Positions 1 to 6,353 of a DNA stretch of 6,505 nt are shown here, piece after piece; position 1 is the first letter of the stretch; every line of letters begins with the position of its first letter. Location of the stretch: NCBI GenBank assembly GCA_027482725.1, contig JAIXVT010000164.1:1-6505 (forward strand), given 5' to 3'. This stretch comes from Pseudomonadota bacterium (GTDB lineage Bacteria > Bdellovibrionota > UBA1018 > CAIMNF01). A program made the translations under genes and the position numbers. The notes beneath the pieces are model-generated. The model made no database searches, was not told the DNA's origin, and saw nothing but the letters and a program-made list of their open reading frames with translations.

Positions 1-1479
1 CTGGAATTCGTCAACAGATCGCTGTATGGCTTCCGCATTGGTAGATCCCGGATACTGAATCAACAATCCGATCCCGTGCGCAGGAACAGAGCTAAAATTT
101 ACTGAATTGAGTCCATCCACAATCGCCTTGCCTTGTTTTGCGACGTTCTCCATGAGGCCTTCACTGTGGATGATGTCTAAAATCCGGGCGCCTCTCAACA
201 AGGCATCACTTGAAACCCTGATGGTCGGACGCCAATTTGCTAATGATTCACCTATTGATCGTCCATAACTTGGGAGCCCTTGCACATGATTTCGTTGCAC
301 AGGAATCACCGCTGAAAAATGAAACATTTTTCCGATAATGATGAGATCCGGCTCAAACCCTTCGTAATGTTGGTACCCAAAAAACTTACCTGTTCGTCCA
401 CCGCCAGTTAAAACTTCATCGGCAACAATCAAGACACCGTAACGGTCACATAAGGTGCGCAACCGGCGAACAAAGTCTTTTCGGAGCATCAGCACACCAT
501 TTGCCCCAAGTATCGGCTCAAAAAAAACAGAACGGACGCGCTTACGATGGAATAGAACGGGGCCAAGCAGTCCGCCGGTGATCTGAGTTTCAAGACGGCG
601 CAAAACAGAATCTTCAAGTTTTTTGACTTTCTTTAATTCCTCTGGAGTAAGGGTGTGCTCGTCCACCACATACGGTCCCACCATGGATTCGGCCATTTCT
701 AAATCTGTAAGGTTAATTCCGCGTGAAGACCCGAAAGATCTTGTAAAGAGCGCGACCCGACCAAAAGTCTTTTGGCTCAGATAAGTCAGGGTGTGAAGCA
801 CAGCATCTGACCCGGACTGAAAAAAAACAGCACGTTCCATTTGCGCATGGGATGGGGCCAAAAGCCTAAACTTATTCAAAAACTCCTGAAATGCAAAATG
901 CCCCGTGGGTTGCTTATCCTTGCTCACCCTACCCGTAGAAAAATCCGAAAAATAAGGCTCTTGATCTGCACGCCGTTTAAGCTCCAACGCATCGGGGTGC
1001 ATGGAATCCGAACGGTGGCGGGGCAACACTTCGACACCATAGTTTCGATTGAGATCAAGCGCGTCTTGTTTTTTTTGGGCTTCTGTTAACGAACCGGAAA
1101 TACGATCCTGATACCCCTTGAATACTTGATCTGCATAACGTTGGGGGTTGCGAACCAAATCACCTTCAGGAATTTTGAGATGGCGTTCGACACGGGACAA
1201 GAGATCGCCGTTCACTTGCGCCAGTTTTTTTTGCGTAATTGCATGAAGAATGAATTCGAGATCGGAGACCGAAATGGGCGTAAGAACATCCCGACAAAAA
1301 ACGGGAGAACGAGGCGTCGGTTTAACTATTTGTAAAGGTTGTAAAGGAGAATCCCCACCGCCAGGAGACGCTCCCGCAATGGATAACAACACCACCAAAA
1401 AAATATGCACCTCAGGACTATAGCAGAACCCGGGGATAGACACCAGCTTAAGGGATTTTAAACGAAAACAACTGATCAT
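1..1479 (-). CDS. Class III PLP-dependent aminotransferase-like protein with signal-peptide-like N-terminus (partial, C-terminus missing)
   Basis: An uninterrupted frame of 493 codons runs off the left edge of the window, so the stop is not seen. From about residue 210 it reads as a fold-type I, class III aminotransferase. It has a phosphate-loop-like SGSD (222-225), then EPILGANGV, then VADEVLTGGGRTGK with the PLP-ring aspartate at D354, then DLIIIGKMF with the probable Schiff-base lysine K384. The D-to-K spacing of 30 suits the family. The usual 'HGST' block is YGRS, with S408 in place of threonine, and the usual DEVQ is DEVL, so the substrate cannot be named. The first 200 residues are longer than in typical members. 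Residues 24-37 (VHIFLVVLLSIAGA) form a hydrophobic stretch after a basic n-region, like a Sec signal or membrane anchor; no twin arginine is seen. The start is uncertain: ATG at 1479 is chosen, but GTG at 1443 or 1410 is possible and none has a strong ribosome site. It lies 48 nt downstream of the secreted-protein gene, probably in one transcript. Confidence 0.82.
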   Translation of the reverse strand, partial: MISCFRLKSLKLVSIPGFCYSPEVHIFLVVLLSIAGASPGGGDSPLQPLQIVKPTPRSPVFCRDVLTPISVSDLEFILHAITQKKLAQVNGDLLSRVERHLKIPEGDLVRNPQRYADQVFKGYQDRISGSLTEAQKKQDALDLNRNYGVEVLPRHRSDSMHPDALELKRRADQEPYFSDFSTGRVSKDKQPTGHFAFQEFLNKFRLLAPSHAQMERAVFFQSGSDAVLHTLTYLSQKTFGRVALFTRSFGSSRGINLTDLEMAESMVGPYVVDEHTLTPEELKKVKKLEDSVLRRLETQITGGLLGPVLFHRKRVRSVFFEPILGANGVLMLRKDFVRRLRTLCDRYGVLIVADEVLTGGGRTGKFFGYQHYEGFEPDLIIIGKMFHFSAVIPVQRNHVQGLPSYGRSIGESLANWRPTIRVSSDALLRGARILDIIHSEGLMENVAKQGKAIVDGLNSVNFSSVPAHGIGLLIQYPGSTNAEAIQRSVDEFQ

Positions 1480-1527
1480 CCCGCTCAATGCCGGGCCCCC
1501 GCTCGGGATACGATCACGGCCGGGGAA
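1480..1527 (-). other. Short spacer between the two minus-strand genes, no terminator
   Basis: This 48-base GC-rich spacer separates the TAA of the secreted cysteine-rich protein (1530-1528) from the ATG of the aminotransferase-like gene. It has G and C runs that could pair locally, but no T-tract follows on the minus strand. I therefore see no intrinsic terminator, and co-transcription of the two genes is likely. There is no stop codon in the shared frame across the spacer. Confidence 0.55.
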
Positions 1528-4023
1528 TTACTTTACGGCGCCGGCGGCGGCTTCTTGGGAGGTTTTGTTGCCGCCCCATCTTTTATCAGCGGAGTAGCAG
1601 GAGGTTGCGCAGGCTTTTGCGAGATTTTCGCATTCGGTTTTGGATAGATTCCCACTGACGAGCTTGCGTAAATTACTTAATAAACTTTTCATTTCCTCAA
1701 TACTTTTATTTTCCAGTTCAGATTTTTTTACGCTATTCGCGTCCGTAGCAGTTCTGAGACACGCAGCCAACCCCGCCTCCGTGCACTGCTCGCATTCTTG
1801 CCCGTTGCTGTTACCCACACTATTACACTGCGATCCCAAACATGAATTACTCCCGCACAGCCCTTCCACGTTCATGTCGCCGATTAATTTGTCCAAATCT
1901 TCCCGCAAGCGGTCTTGTTCTGATTTTTTATCTTTGCGGGCATCCGCAAGCTTGGTCCCGATATCATCAAAACTTAACGATTCGGGGTCGATCATTCCCC
2001 CTGCAGCTTTCCCGATCACCTTGGACCAGTCTTCTGGAGATTTGAAAACTCCAGCGGGTCCGCGCGGCGGTGGGCCTTTGTCCCCGGGATCAAGCTCCAA
2101 GTCCGCGCCTTCTTTGCTCAGTTTTAAATCTTTGACATCGTGAATCCCCAACGCCACCAAATGTTTTTTATAATCCCCAAACGACCGCCTCAATGTGGAT
2201 TGCAATGTTGCCAAGCTTGTCCCTTTTTGCGCCAACACGGCCTGAGCTTTTCTAAACCCCTGTTGTTGAATTTGCGCCCGTTGTTGGGACAGTTGATTTT
2301 GCGCCTGGGTGGCTTGATCTACTTTGAGTTTTGCCACCTGCACGCATTGTTTGATCCCTCGGCATTGGATGGCGCTCGGGGGGACACGCCCCCCCCCTGA
2401 AAAATTCCTCGTCACGGTAAACGCGCCATCATCATTCAGCAGGTCCTCAAGTTTGTCCCTGAGCTGAGTAACGCAAGCTCTCATCAACGTCGAATTGTTT
2501 TGAGTACAAGCCCCCGTCTTGATCGTGCGCGTGGTTAACCCCAACGCTACAATGTTTTTTTCGAATACCCCACTGAGTGCATTGATGTTTTTGCGAAGTT
2601 CTGAATTGAGATTCTCTTGGTCACCCTGCATCTGCACCACTTTGGACGAAATCTCGGGGTCTTTCGTCAATAGAAAACTGACCCGGCGGTTTCCCTGCTG
2701 AAAACACCCATCTAAAACTCGATTTAACATCGGCCCGATATTCACTTTGCTCCGCGTGGACAAGTCGGACATCCGCTGGGCCAAACGGTTTTTGATGTCG
2801 GCGTTATTGATTTGAGACGGAACATAAGACTCTCCCTCTAGACCCTTGGTGTTCTCGTCTTTAACCATCCGCTGGGCTTCGTTCACGATGGCCTCAAAAT
2901 CCGCAGCATCATTGCTCCCGCGGTCGCGGTTTCTTTGGGTATTGACTCGGGCGGCGGCCCCAAATTCCAATTGGTTTTTGATGTACTCAAACGGAGAACA
3001 CACCGCATGCACCCGCTTGGTTCCATAAATGGGATTTCCCTGAGGGTCTTTCCCTACCTGAACCGGACGCAAACACTTATAACTGGTCGTCCCTTTACCG
3101 CCCATTCCCACAAAGTTTTTATCTTCTTTTAAACAGGAGCTAATAAAGTCGGCGCGTTTTTGATCCAGTTCCCTTTTGATGTTCCGCGAGTTTTCTTTAA
3201 TTTTTTGTTCATCATTTTTGAATTTCGCAATCGAAGTATCGGCGGACATCAACGCATCGGTCACTTGTTTTTCTGCGGCGATCAACCCTACCGACAAAGA
3301 TCCTTTGGTCAACCCGTCCGGACTTAACCATTCGTTGAGCTGTTGCACTTGGCCGTTAATCGCGGATTCGTCGGTGTTGATGGCCCCGATGGATTGGTTT
3401 TCTCCCTGCACACTGTCTTGAATCGCCTTACTGTAGGCATTGAGCGCTTTGTCGATCACCCCTTTTTGGCACGCCAACTCGGTTTGATAGGCGGCCGCAA
3501 CTTTCAAATCACGCTCGGTTTTTTCATCACTCCCCAAGCAGTCGGATTTAAGTTTTTCAAGGTATTTTGTGTAGTCATCAATAGTTTTGTATTGACCAAC
3601 ACCTTTTCTCTTTTTCTCTTCGTACTCTTTGTATTTTTTAAAACTTACCGTCGTTCCATCAGACTCAAAAAATGCACCGCAGGCAGGCTTAGCGGGAACC
3701 TTAAACGGCGACGGGCACGCCACCGTTGGGGAAGAATTTTTCTTTGGGTTTTTATCCAACGCCGCAATCGCCGAGGCACGTGCGAGCGAACACGCCGTCA
3801 TTTCGCCGGTAAACGGATCGCCCCCACCACCCATTCCACCTGCAATACCCGAAGCCAACGGCGCTGCAAAGTTCTGAACCGCCTGACCCACCGCTGTTGT
3901 CGGCTGCTGGGCCCAAGCGGGAGGAGAAACAAGCCCCAAGATCACCAAAACGTGTGGCACAAACTTAATCCACGACAACTGTTTAAATTTTAATCTCAGG
4001 ACGGCGGGCATAGGGGATTTCAT
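1528..4023 (-). CDS. Large secreted cysteine-rich coiled-coil protein of unknown function (831 aa)
   Basis: I do not recognise this family. The start is set at ATG 4023, because GAGGAA lies 7 nt upstream and the next residues form a signal peptide: a basic n-region (1-20), hydrophobic core VPHVLVILGLV (22-32) and a probable cut after AWA (36-38), before QQP. The frame stays open 37 codons further upstream, but that part is not signal-like. The mature part starts with a Gly-rich stretch (59-69), then is mostly polar and helical. Probable coiled coils lie around 255-295, 465-495, 562-620 (very Gln-rich), 690-716 and 765-790. I count 22 cysteines, all after the signal peptide; six cluster at 723-755 (spacing C-x4-C-x4-C-x10-C-x2-C-x7-C) and three at 798-809. 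An even number of cysteines in an exported protein suggests disulphides. No beta-barrel end, lipobox, protease motif or transmembrane segment is seen after the signal. It lies upstream of the exported aminotransferase-like gene. A periplasmic or surface structural role is a guess. Confidence 0.85.
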   Translation of the reverse strand: MKSPMPAVLRLKFKQLSWIKFVPHVLVILGLVSPPAWAQQPTTAVGQAVQNFAAPLASGIAGGMGGGGDPFTGEMTACSLARASAIAALDKNPKKNSSPTVACPSPFKVPAKPACGAFFESDGTTVSFKKYKEYEEKKRKGVGQYKTIDDYTKYLEKLKSDCLGSDEKTERDLKVAAAYQTELACQKGVIDKALNAYSKAIQDSVQGENQSIGAINTDESAINGQVQQLNEWLSPDGLTKGSLSVGLIAAEKQVTDALMSADTSIAKFKNDEQKIKENSRNIKRELDQKRADFISSCLKEDKNFVGMGGKGTTSYKCLRPVQVGKDPQGNPIYGTKRVHAVCSPFEYIKNQLEFGAAARVNTQRNRDRGSNDAADFEAIVNEAQRMVKDENTKGLEGESYVPSQINNADIKNRLAQRMSDLSTRSKVNIGPMLNRVLDGCFQQGNRRVSFLLTKDPEISSKVVQMQGDQENLNSELRKNINALSGVFEKNIVALGLTTRTIKTGACTQNNSTLMRACVTQLRDKLEDLLNDDGAFTVTRNFSGGGRVPPSAIQCRGIKQCVQVAKLKVDQATQAQNQLSQQRAQIQQQGFRKAQAVLAQKGTSLATLQSTLRRSFGDYKKHLVALGIHDVKDLKLSKEGADLELDPGDKGPPPRGPAGVFKSPEDWSKVIGKAAGGMIDPESLSFDDIGTKLADARKDKKSEQDRLREDLDKLIGDMNVEGLCGSNSCLGSQCNSVGNSNGQECEQCTEAGLAACLRTATDANSVKKSELENKSIEEMKSLLSNLRKLVSGNLSKTECENLAKACATSCYSADKRWGGNKTSQEAAAGAVK
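2378..2397 (-). repeat. G9/C6 homopolymer pair forming a hairpin inside the secreted-protein gene
   Basis: Read on the coding (minus) strand, a run of nine G is followed by CGTGT and six C. This allows a six-pair all-GC stem with a five-base loop. It encodes the end of residues 542-549 (SGGGRVPP). Long G runs are prone to polymerase slippage, and a one-base change here would truncate or alter the last third of the protein, including all the C-terminal cysteines. The frame is intact in this sequence. Confidence 0.6.
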
Positions 4024-4030
4024 CGGGCAG

Positions 4031-4036
4031 TTCCTC
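4031..4036 (-). promoter_or_regulatory. Ribosome binding site of the secreted-protein gene (decides the start)
   Basis: On the minus strand GAGGAA lies 7 nt before the ATG at 4023. It supports starting the protein at MKSPMP, directly before the signal peptide, rather than at the upstream ATG at 4134. Confidence 0.7.
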
Positions 4037-4049
4037 GGTTTTAGTTTAT

Positions 4050-4063
4050 CGATTGTCCAATCG
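4050..4063. repeat. Inverted repeat CGATTG-TC-CAATCG
   Basis: Two perfect 6-base arms are separated by 2 bases, 27 nt upstream of the secreted-protein start codon and just upstream of its ribosome site. The loop is too short for a good RNA hairpin with all pairs formed, so a protein-binding dyad is the more natural reading. There is no direct evidence of an operator. Confidence 0.4.
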
Positions 4064-4098
4064 GGATGCGAGAGCGCAACCCCAAACCGCCCGCAAAT

Positions 4099-4113
4099 CG
4101 GCAAGTTTTGCCG
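4099..4113. repeat. Hairpin CGGCAA-GTT-TTGCCG
   Basis: Two perfect 6-base arms flank a 3-base loop. On the plus strand TGTTTTGTG follows, which resembles a weak terminator tract; on the minus strand no T-tract follows. If the minus-strand promoter lies near 4172-4201, this hairpin would sit in the 5' leader of the secreted-protein mRNA. Confidence 0.45.
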
Positions 4114-4142
4114 TGTTTTGTGCCCCTCCCCCAAAACTCCGC

Positions 4143-4171
4143 TTGAATCCTGACCCTTTCCCCAGTACCCT
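4143..4171 (+). promoter_or_regulatory. Possible promoter of the rimP-nusA-infB operon
   Basis: TTGAAT (4143-4148) and TACCCT (4166-4171) are 17 bases apart. The -35 matches the sigma-70 consensus fairly well and the -10 poorly. The AT-rich block just after it could supply another -10. A promoter must lie upstream of the 4207-4235 terminator for that terminator to act on a plus-strand transcript, so position supports this more than sequence does. Confidence 0.28.
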
Positions 4172-4201
4172 AGTTTAAATTTAAGAGTGGCATCAGGTAA
4201 A
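4172..4201 (-). promoter_or_regulatory. Possible promoter of the secreted-protein gene
   Basis: On the minus strand TTTACC (4201-4196) is followed after 18 bases by TAAACT (4177-4172). Each box has four of six sigma-70 consensus bases. It would give a 5' leader of about 140 nt containing both short inverted repeats. It overlaps the AT-rich palindrome that may also serve the rightward promoter. Confidence 0.25.
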
Positions 4202-4206
4202 AAGAT

Positions 4207-4235
4207 AGCGAGCTCAACAGGCTCGCTTTTTTTTT
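4207..4235 (+). terminator. Intrinsic terminator in the rimP leader (candidate attenuator)
   Basis: A perfect stem AGCGAGC/GCTCGCT (4207-4213 and 4221-4227) has a 7-base loop TCAACAG and runs directly into nine T (4227-4235). It works in the rightward direction only, as no T-tract follows it on the minus strand. It lies 38 bases before the rimP ATG, and the gene to its left is transcribed away from it. It should therefore end a short transcript begun within the intergenic region, as an attenuator or as the end of a small RNA. Confidence 0.85.
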
Positions 4236-4273
4236 GTGATCCATCGTCGATAGTGAAAGGTAATTGCGCGCGA

Positions 4274-4936
4274 ATGACGGACCCCGTCCTAGAAGAAAAA
4301 CTATTTCATGAGCTTGAGGCTGTGCTTAACCCCATGGGTTACGAACTGGTGGAGCTTGAGACTGTTTATGGTCGGGGAAAACTTTTGCGTCTTTACATTG
4401 ATTGTACAGGTGGCGTGGGATTGGACGATTGCGCCAAAGTATCGCAAATGCTGGACCCCGTGCTGGATGCCAGCGCTACGGTCGAATCGTTGTTTAAATC
4501 CGGATACGAGCTTGAAGTGTCTTCGCCCGGAATTGAGCGGCCTTTGCGCAAACCCAAAGATTATGCGCGTTTTGCGGGCGAACATACACGCATCCACTTG
4601 AACCGCCCTCTCACCGCAGATGAATCGCAAGCGCCGGATTACGTCGCAAAGAATCCGAAACAAAAAAATTACTTCGGAAAACTGTTGGGATTCGAAACCT
4701 TGGGAAGCCAAGGCTATGTGGTGTTCACTGTCTTGCCCGAGGACGGAAGACAGTTAAACGTCAAAAATGCGGGTGTAAAACCTAAAGCCAAAAAGAAAAA
4801 ACAAGCCGAAGGGGATAAACCCGAAGGCGTAAAAATTTATATCCCTCATCCGTTGATTTCAAAAGCGCACTTGGTGCCCGAAATCGACATGAGCAAAATG
4901 GAAAGCGAAACAGGAGAAGCTTATGAACTTGACTGA
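4274..4936 (+). CDS. rimP: Ribosome maturation factor RimP
   Basis: RimP assists maturation of the 30S ribosomal subunit in the cytoplasm. The 220-residue product has the N-terminal alpha/beta domain (about 1-90), with LVELETVYGRGKLLRLYID and the family signature YELEVSSPGIERPL (78-91), then the SH3-like C-terminal domain. It is much longer than the E. coli protein of about 150 residues. The extra length is in the C-terminal half: an insert around 112-134 before YFGKLLGF, and a Lys-rich stretch (165-187, including KAKKKKQ). ATG 4274 is chosen because it gives the normal family N-terminus; AAAGG lies 13 nt upstream, a longish spacing. In-frame GTG codons at 4253 and 4187 would extend it, the latter through the terminator, and are less likely. 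The 3' end overlaps nusA by 14 nt, which indicates translational coupling. Confidence 0.95.
   Translation: MTDPVLEEKLFHELEAVLNPMGYELVELETVYGRGKLLRLYIDCTGGVGLDDCAKVSQMLDPVLDASATVESLFKSGYELEVSSPGIERPLRKPKDYARFAGEHTRIHLNRPLTADESQAPDYVAKNPKQKNYFGKLLGFETLGSQGYVVFTVLPEDGRQLNVKNAGVKPKAKKKKQAEGDKPEGVKIYIPHPLISKAHLVPEIDMSKMESETGEAYELD
4912..4916 (+). promoter_or_regulatory. Ribosome binding site of nusA, inside the end of rimP
   Basis: AGGAG lies 6 nt before the nusA ATG at 4923 and inside the last codons of rimP. This good site supports the ATG that gives a 14-nt overlap between the two genes. Confidence 0.8.
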
Positions 4937-6353
4937 ATTGAGCCGTGTCATTGAATCGGTGGGCCGTGATCGGGGCATCCGCAAAGACATTATTATTTCT
5001 GCCGTGGAACAAGCCATGCTTGCCGCAGCTCAGAAAAAATATGGTTCTCACGCGATTTTAGAAGCCCACTACAATGACGAATCTGGCGAAGTCGATTTGT
5101 ATCTCTTTAAAAAAGTGGTCGAAAGTGAACCGGAAATGCTTGAAGAAAGCGAAGAGATCAACATCACGGAGGCGTTGGATCTTGACCCCCAAGCCCAGGT
5201 CGGGGATGAACTCGGAGTAAAAGTCGAAACCCCTTCTTTTGGTCGTGTTGACGCTCAAACCGCAAAACAAATTATTTTTCAAAAAGTACGCGATGCCGAA
5301 CGCGACATTGTATTGAACGAATACATGCCGCTTAAGGGCGAAATTGTGTCCGGGATTGCCCGACGCATGGAACGCGGAAACTTGGTGATCGACCTTGGGC
5401 GTACCGATGCGCTCCTTCCCCGCAATGAAATCATTCCTGGAGAAATGTATAAGCCGGGAGACCGAGTGCAAGCCCTTCTTACCGATGTGGTGACGACAAC
5501 CAAAGGTCCAGCTCTTTACATTAGCCGCACCTCGCCTAAATACGTCATGAAATTATTTGCGAACGAAGTTCCGGAGATCCGCGACGGCATTATTGAAATT
5601 AAAAGTTGTGCCCGCGAGCCCGGATCGCGCGCCAAAATCGCCGTCGTCTCTAAGGTCCGTGACATTGATCCCGTAGGCGCATGCGTGGGGATGAAAGGTG
5701 TCCGCGTTCAACAGGTGATTCAGGAACTGAAGGGTGAAAAAATTGATATTATCCCTTGGTCCGAAAACCCCATGATGTTTGTGCGCTCTGCCCTTTCGCC
5801 CGCCGAAATTTCATCCATCCGTGTGGATGAACGCGGAAAAATGATGGAAGTCATGGTCGAAGACTCTCAGCTTTCATTAGCGATTGGAAAACGCGGCCAA
5901 AACGTGCGACTAGCGGCCAATATCAGTGGTTGGAAATTGGATATTATTTCCAAAACCAAACACCAAAAACGCATCCAAGATGCAGTAGCTAACCTCGTGA
6001 ATATTGAAGGTGTTTCTGAAACGGTGGCCCGTGCATTGTCTCAAGCCAGTATCTTTAACATTAAACAACTTTCAGACACAGCAATCGAGGCTCTCATCAA
6101 AGTGCCTGGGTTTGACAACAAAGAAACCGCGCAAGTGATCTTGGACAAAGCCAAAGCCTTGGTGGCCTCCGGAGCATCATTTGTGAACGGTGTATCCACC
6201 GCAATCACAATGACTGAAACGTCGAACAAAGATGCGGTGAAGGATGCGGCAAACGAAAAACTAAAAGCCATGATTAACGAAAGCGAAGCCGCAACAGAAG
6301 TTGAAGCGGCTCAAAACGCCAGTGCCCATTCAGGCCAAGGAGATGCTCAATGA
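4923..6353 (+). CDS. nusA: Transcription elongation/termination factor NusA
   Basis: NusA binds RNA polymerase and nascent RNA, promoting pausing, intrinsic termination and antitermination complexes. The 476-residue product shows the whole family order. The N-terminal polymerase-binding domain (about 1-133) has AVEQAMLAAAQKKYG and FGRVDAQTAKQII. The S1 domain spans about 136-201. KH1 (about 210-282) has DPVGACVGMKG, with GxxG at 256-259. KH2 (about 284-345) has LAIGKRGQNVRLA, with GxxG at 322-325. One helix-hairpin-helix repeat follows (about 350-413), with IEGVSETVA and KVPGF, then a polar, Ala/Glu-rich tail (414-476). E. coli NusA (495 aa) has two acidic repeats after KH2; here I see one such unit and a disordered-looking tail. 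No key motif is missing. It overlaps rimP upstream and infB downstream. Confidence 0.98.
   Translation: MNLTELSRVIESVGRDRGIRKDIIISAVEQAMLAAAQKKYGSHAILEAHYNDESGEVDLYLFKKVVESEPEMLEESEEINITEALDLDPQAQVGDELGVKVETPSFGRVDAQTAKQIIFQKVRDAERDIVLNEYMPLKGEIVSGIARRMERGNLVIDLGRTDALLPRNEIIPGEMYKPGDRVQALLTDVVTTTKGPALYISRTSPKYVMKLFANEVPEIRDGIIEIKSCAREPGSRAKIAVVSKVRDIDPVGACVGMKGVRVQQVIQELKGEKIDIIPWSENPMMFVRSALSPAEISSIRVDERGKMMEVMVEDSQLSLAIGKRGQNVRLAANISGWKLDIISKTKHQKRIQDAVANLVNIEGVSETVARALSQASIFNIKQLSDTAIEALIKVPGFDNKETAQVILDKAKALVASGASFVNGVSTAITMTETSNKDAVKDAANEKLKAMINESEAATEVEAAQNASAHSGQGDAQ
6338..6342 (+). promoter_or_regulatory. Ribosome binding site of infB, inside the end of nusA
   Basis: AGGAG lies 7 nt before ATG 6350 and 10 nt before the second ATG at 6353, within the last nusA codons. 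The spacing fits the first ATG best. Confidence 0.7.

Larger units (their letters stand above)
4024..4273. other. Divergent intergenic region between the secreted-protein gene and rimP
   Basis: This 250-base region separates the leftward secreted-protein gene from the rightward rimP-nusA-infB operon. From left to right it holds an inverted repeat CGATTG-TC-CAATCG (4050-4063), a hairpin CGGCAA-GTT-TTGCCG (4099-4113), an AT-rich palindrome TTAAATTTAA (4175-4184) and a strong rightward intrinsic terminator (4207-4235). I looked for a tRNA here, since metY precedes rimP in E. coli, and found no cloverleaf. Confidence 0.8.

Noticed and set aside
841..1335. Plus-strand open frames of 82 and 69 residues
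   Set aside because: They lie opposite the aminotransferase-like gene, which clearly codes on the minus strand through this stretch.
1640..2143. 167-residue plus-strand open frame, Ser/Leu/Pro-rich
   Set aside because: It is also a shadow of the secreted-protein gene, with no ribosome site or recognisable motif.
3343..3993. 216-residue plus-strand open frame
   Set aside because: It is antisense to the secreted-protein gene, whose frame has a signal peptide, a good ribosome site and coherent composition. The plus-strand product looks like a random translation.
4043..4048. TAAACT on the minus strand as the -10 of the secreted-protein gene
   Set aside because: No -35-like sequence lies at a proper distance, and the transcript would begin at the ribosome site.
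4024..4134. Upstream start (ATG 4134) for the secreted protein
   Set aside because: The 37 extra residues are not signal-like and would bury the signal peptide; the site at 4031-4036 favours ATG 4023.
4024..4206. tRNA upstream of rimP, as metY in E. coli
   Set aside because: GCTTGAATCC resembles a T-loop, but no acceptor, D or anticodon arms can be paired around it.
4187..4273. Extended RimP start at GTG 4187
   Set aside because: It would place the terminator hairpin and T-tract inside the coding sequence and add 29 residues unlike the family N-terminus.
4301..4711. 136-residue minus-strand open frame
   Set aside because: It is antisense to rimP, which carries the family signature.
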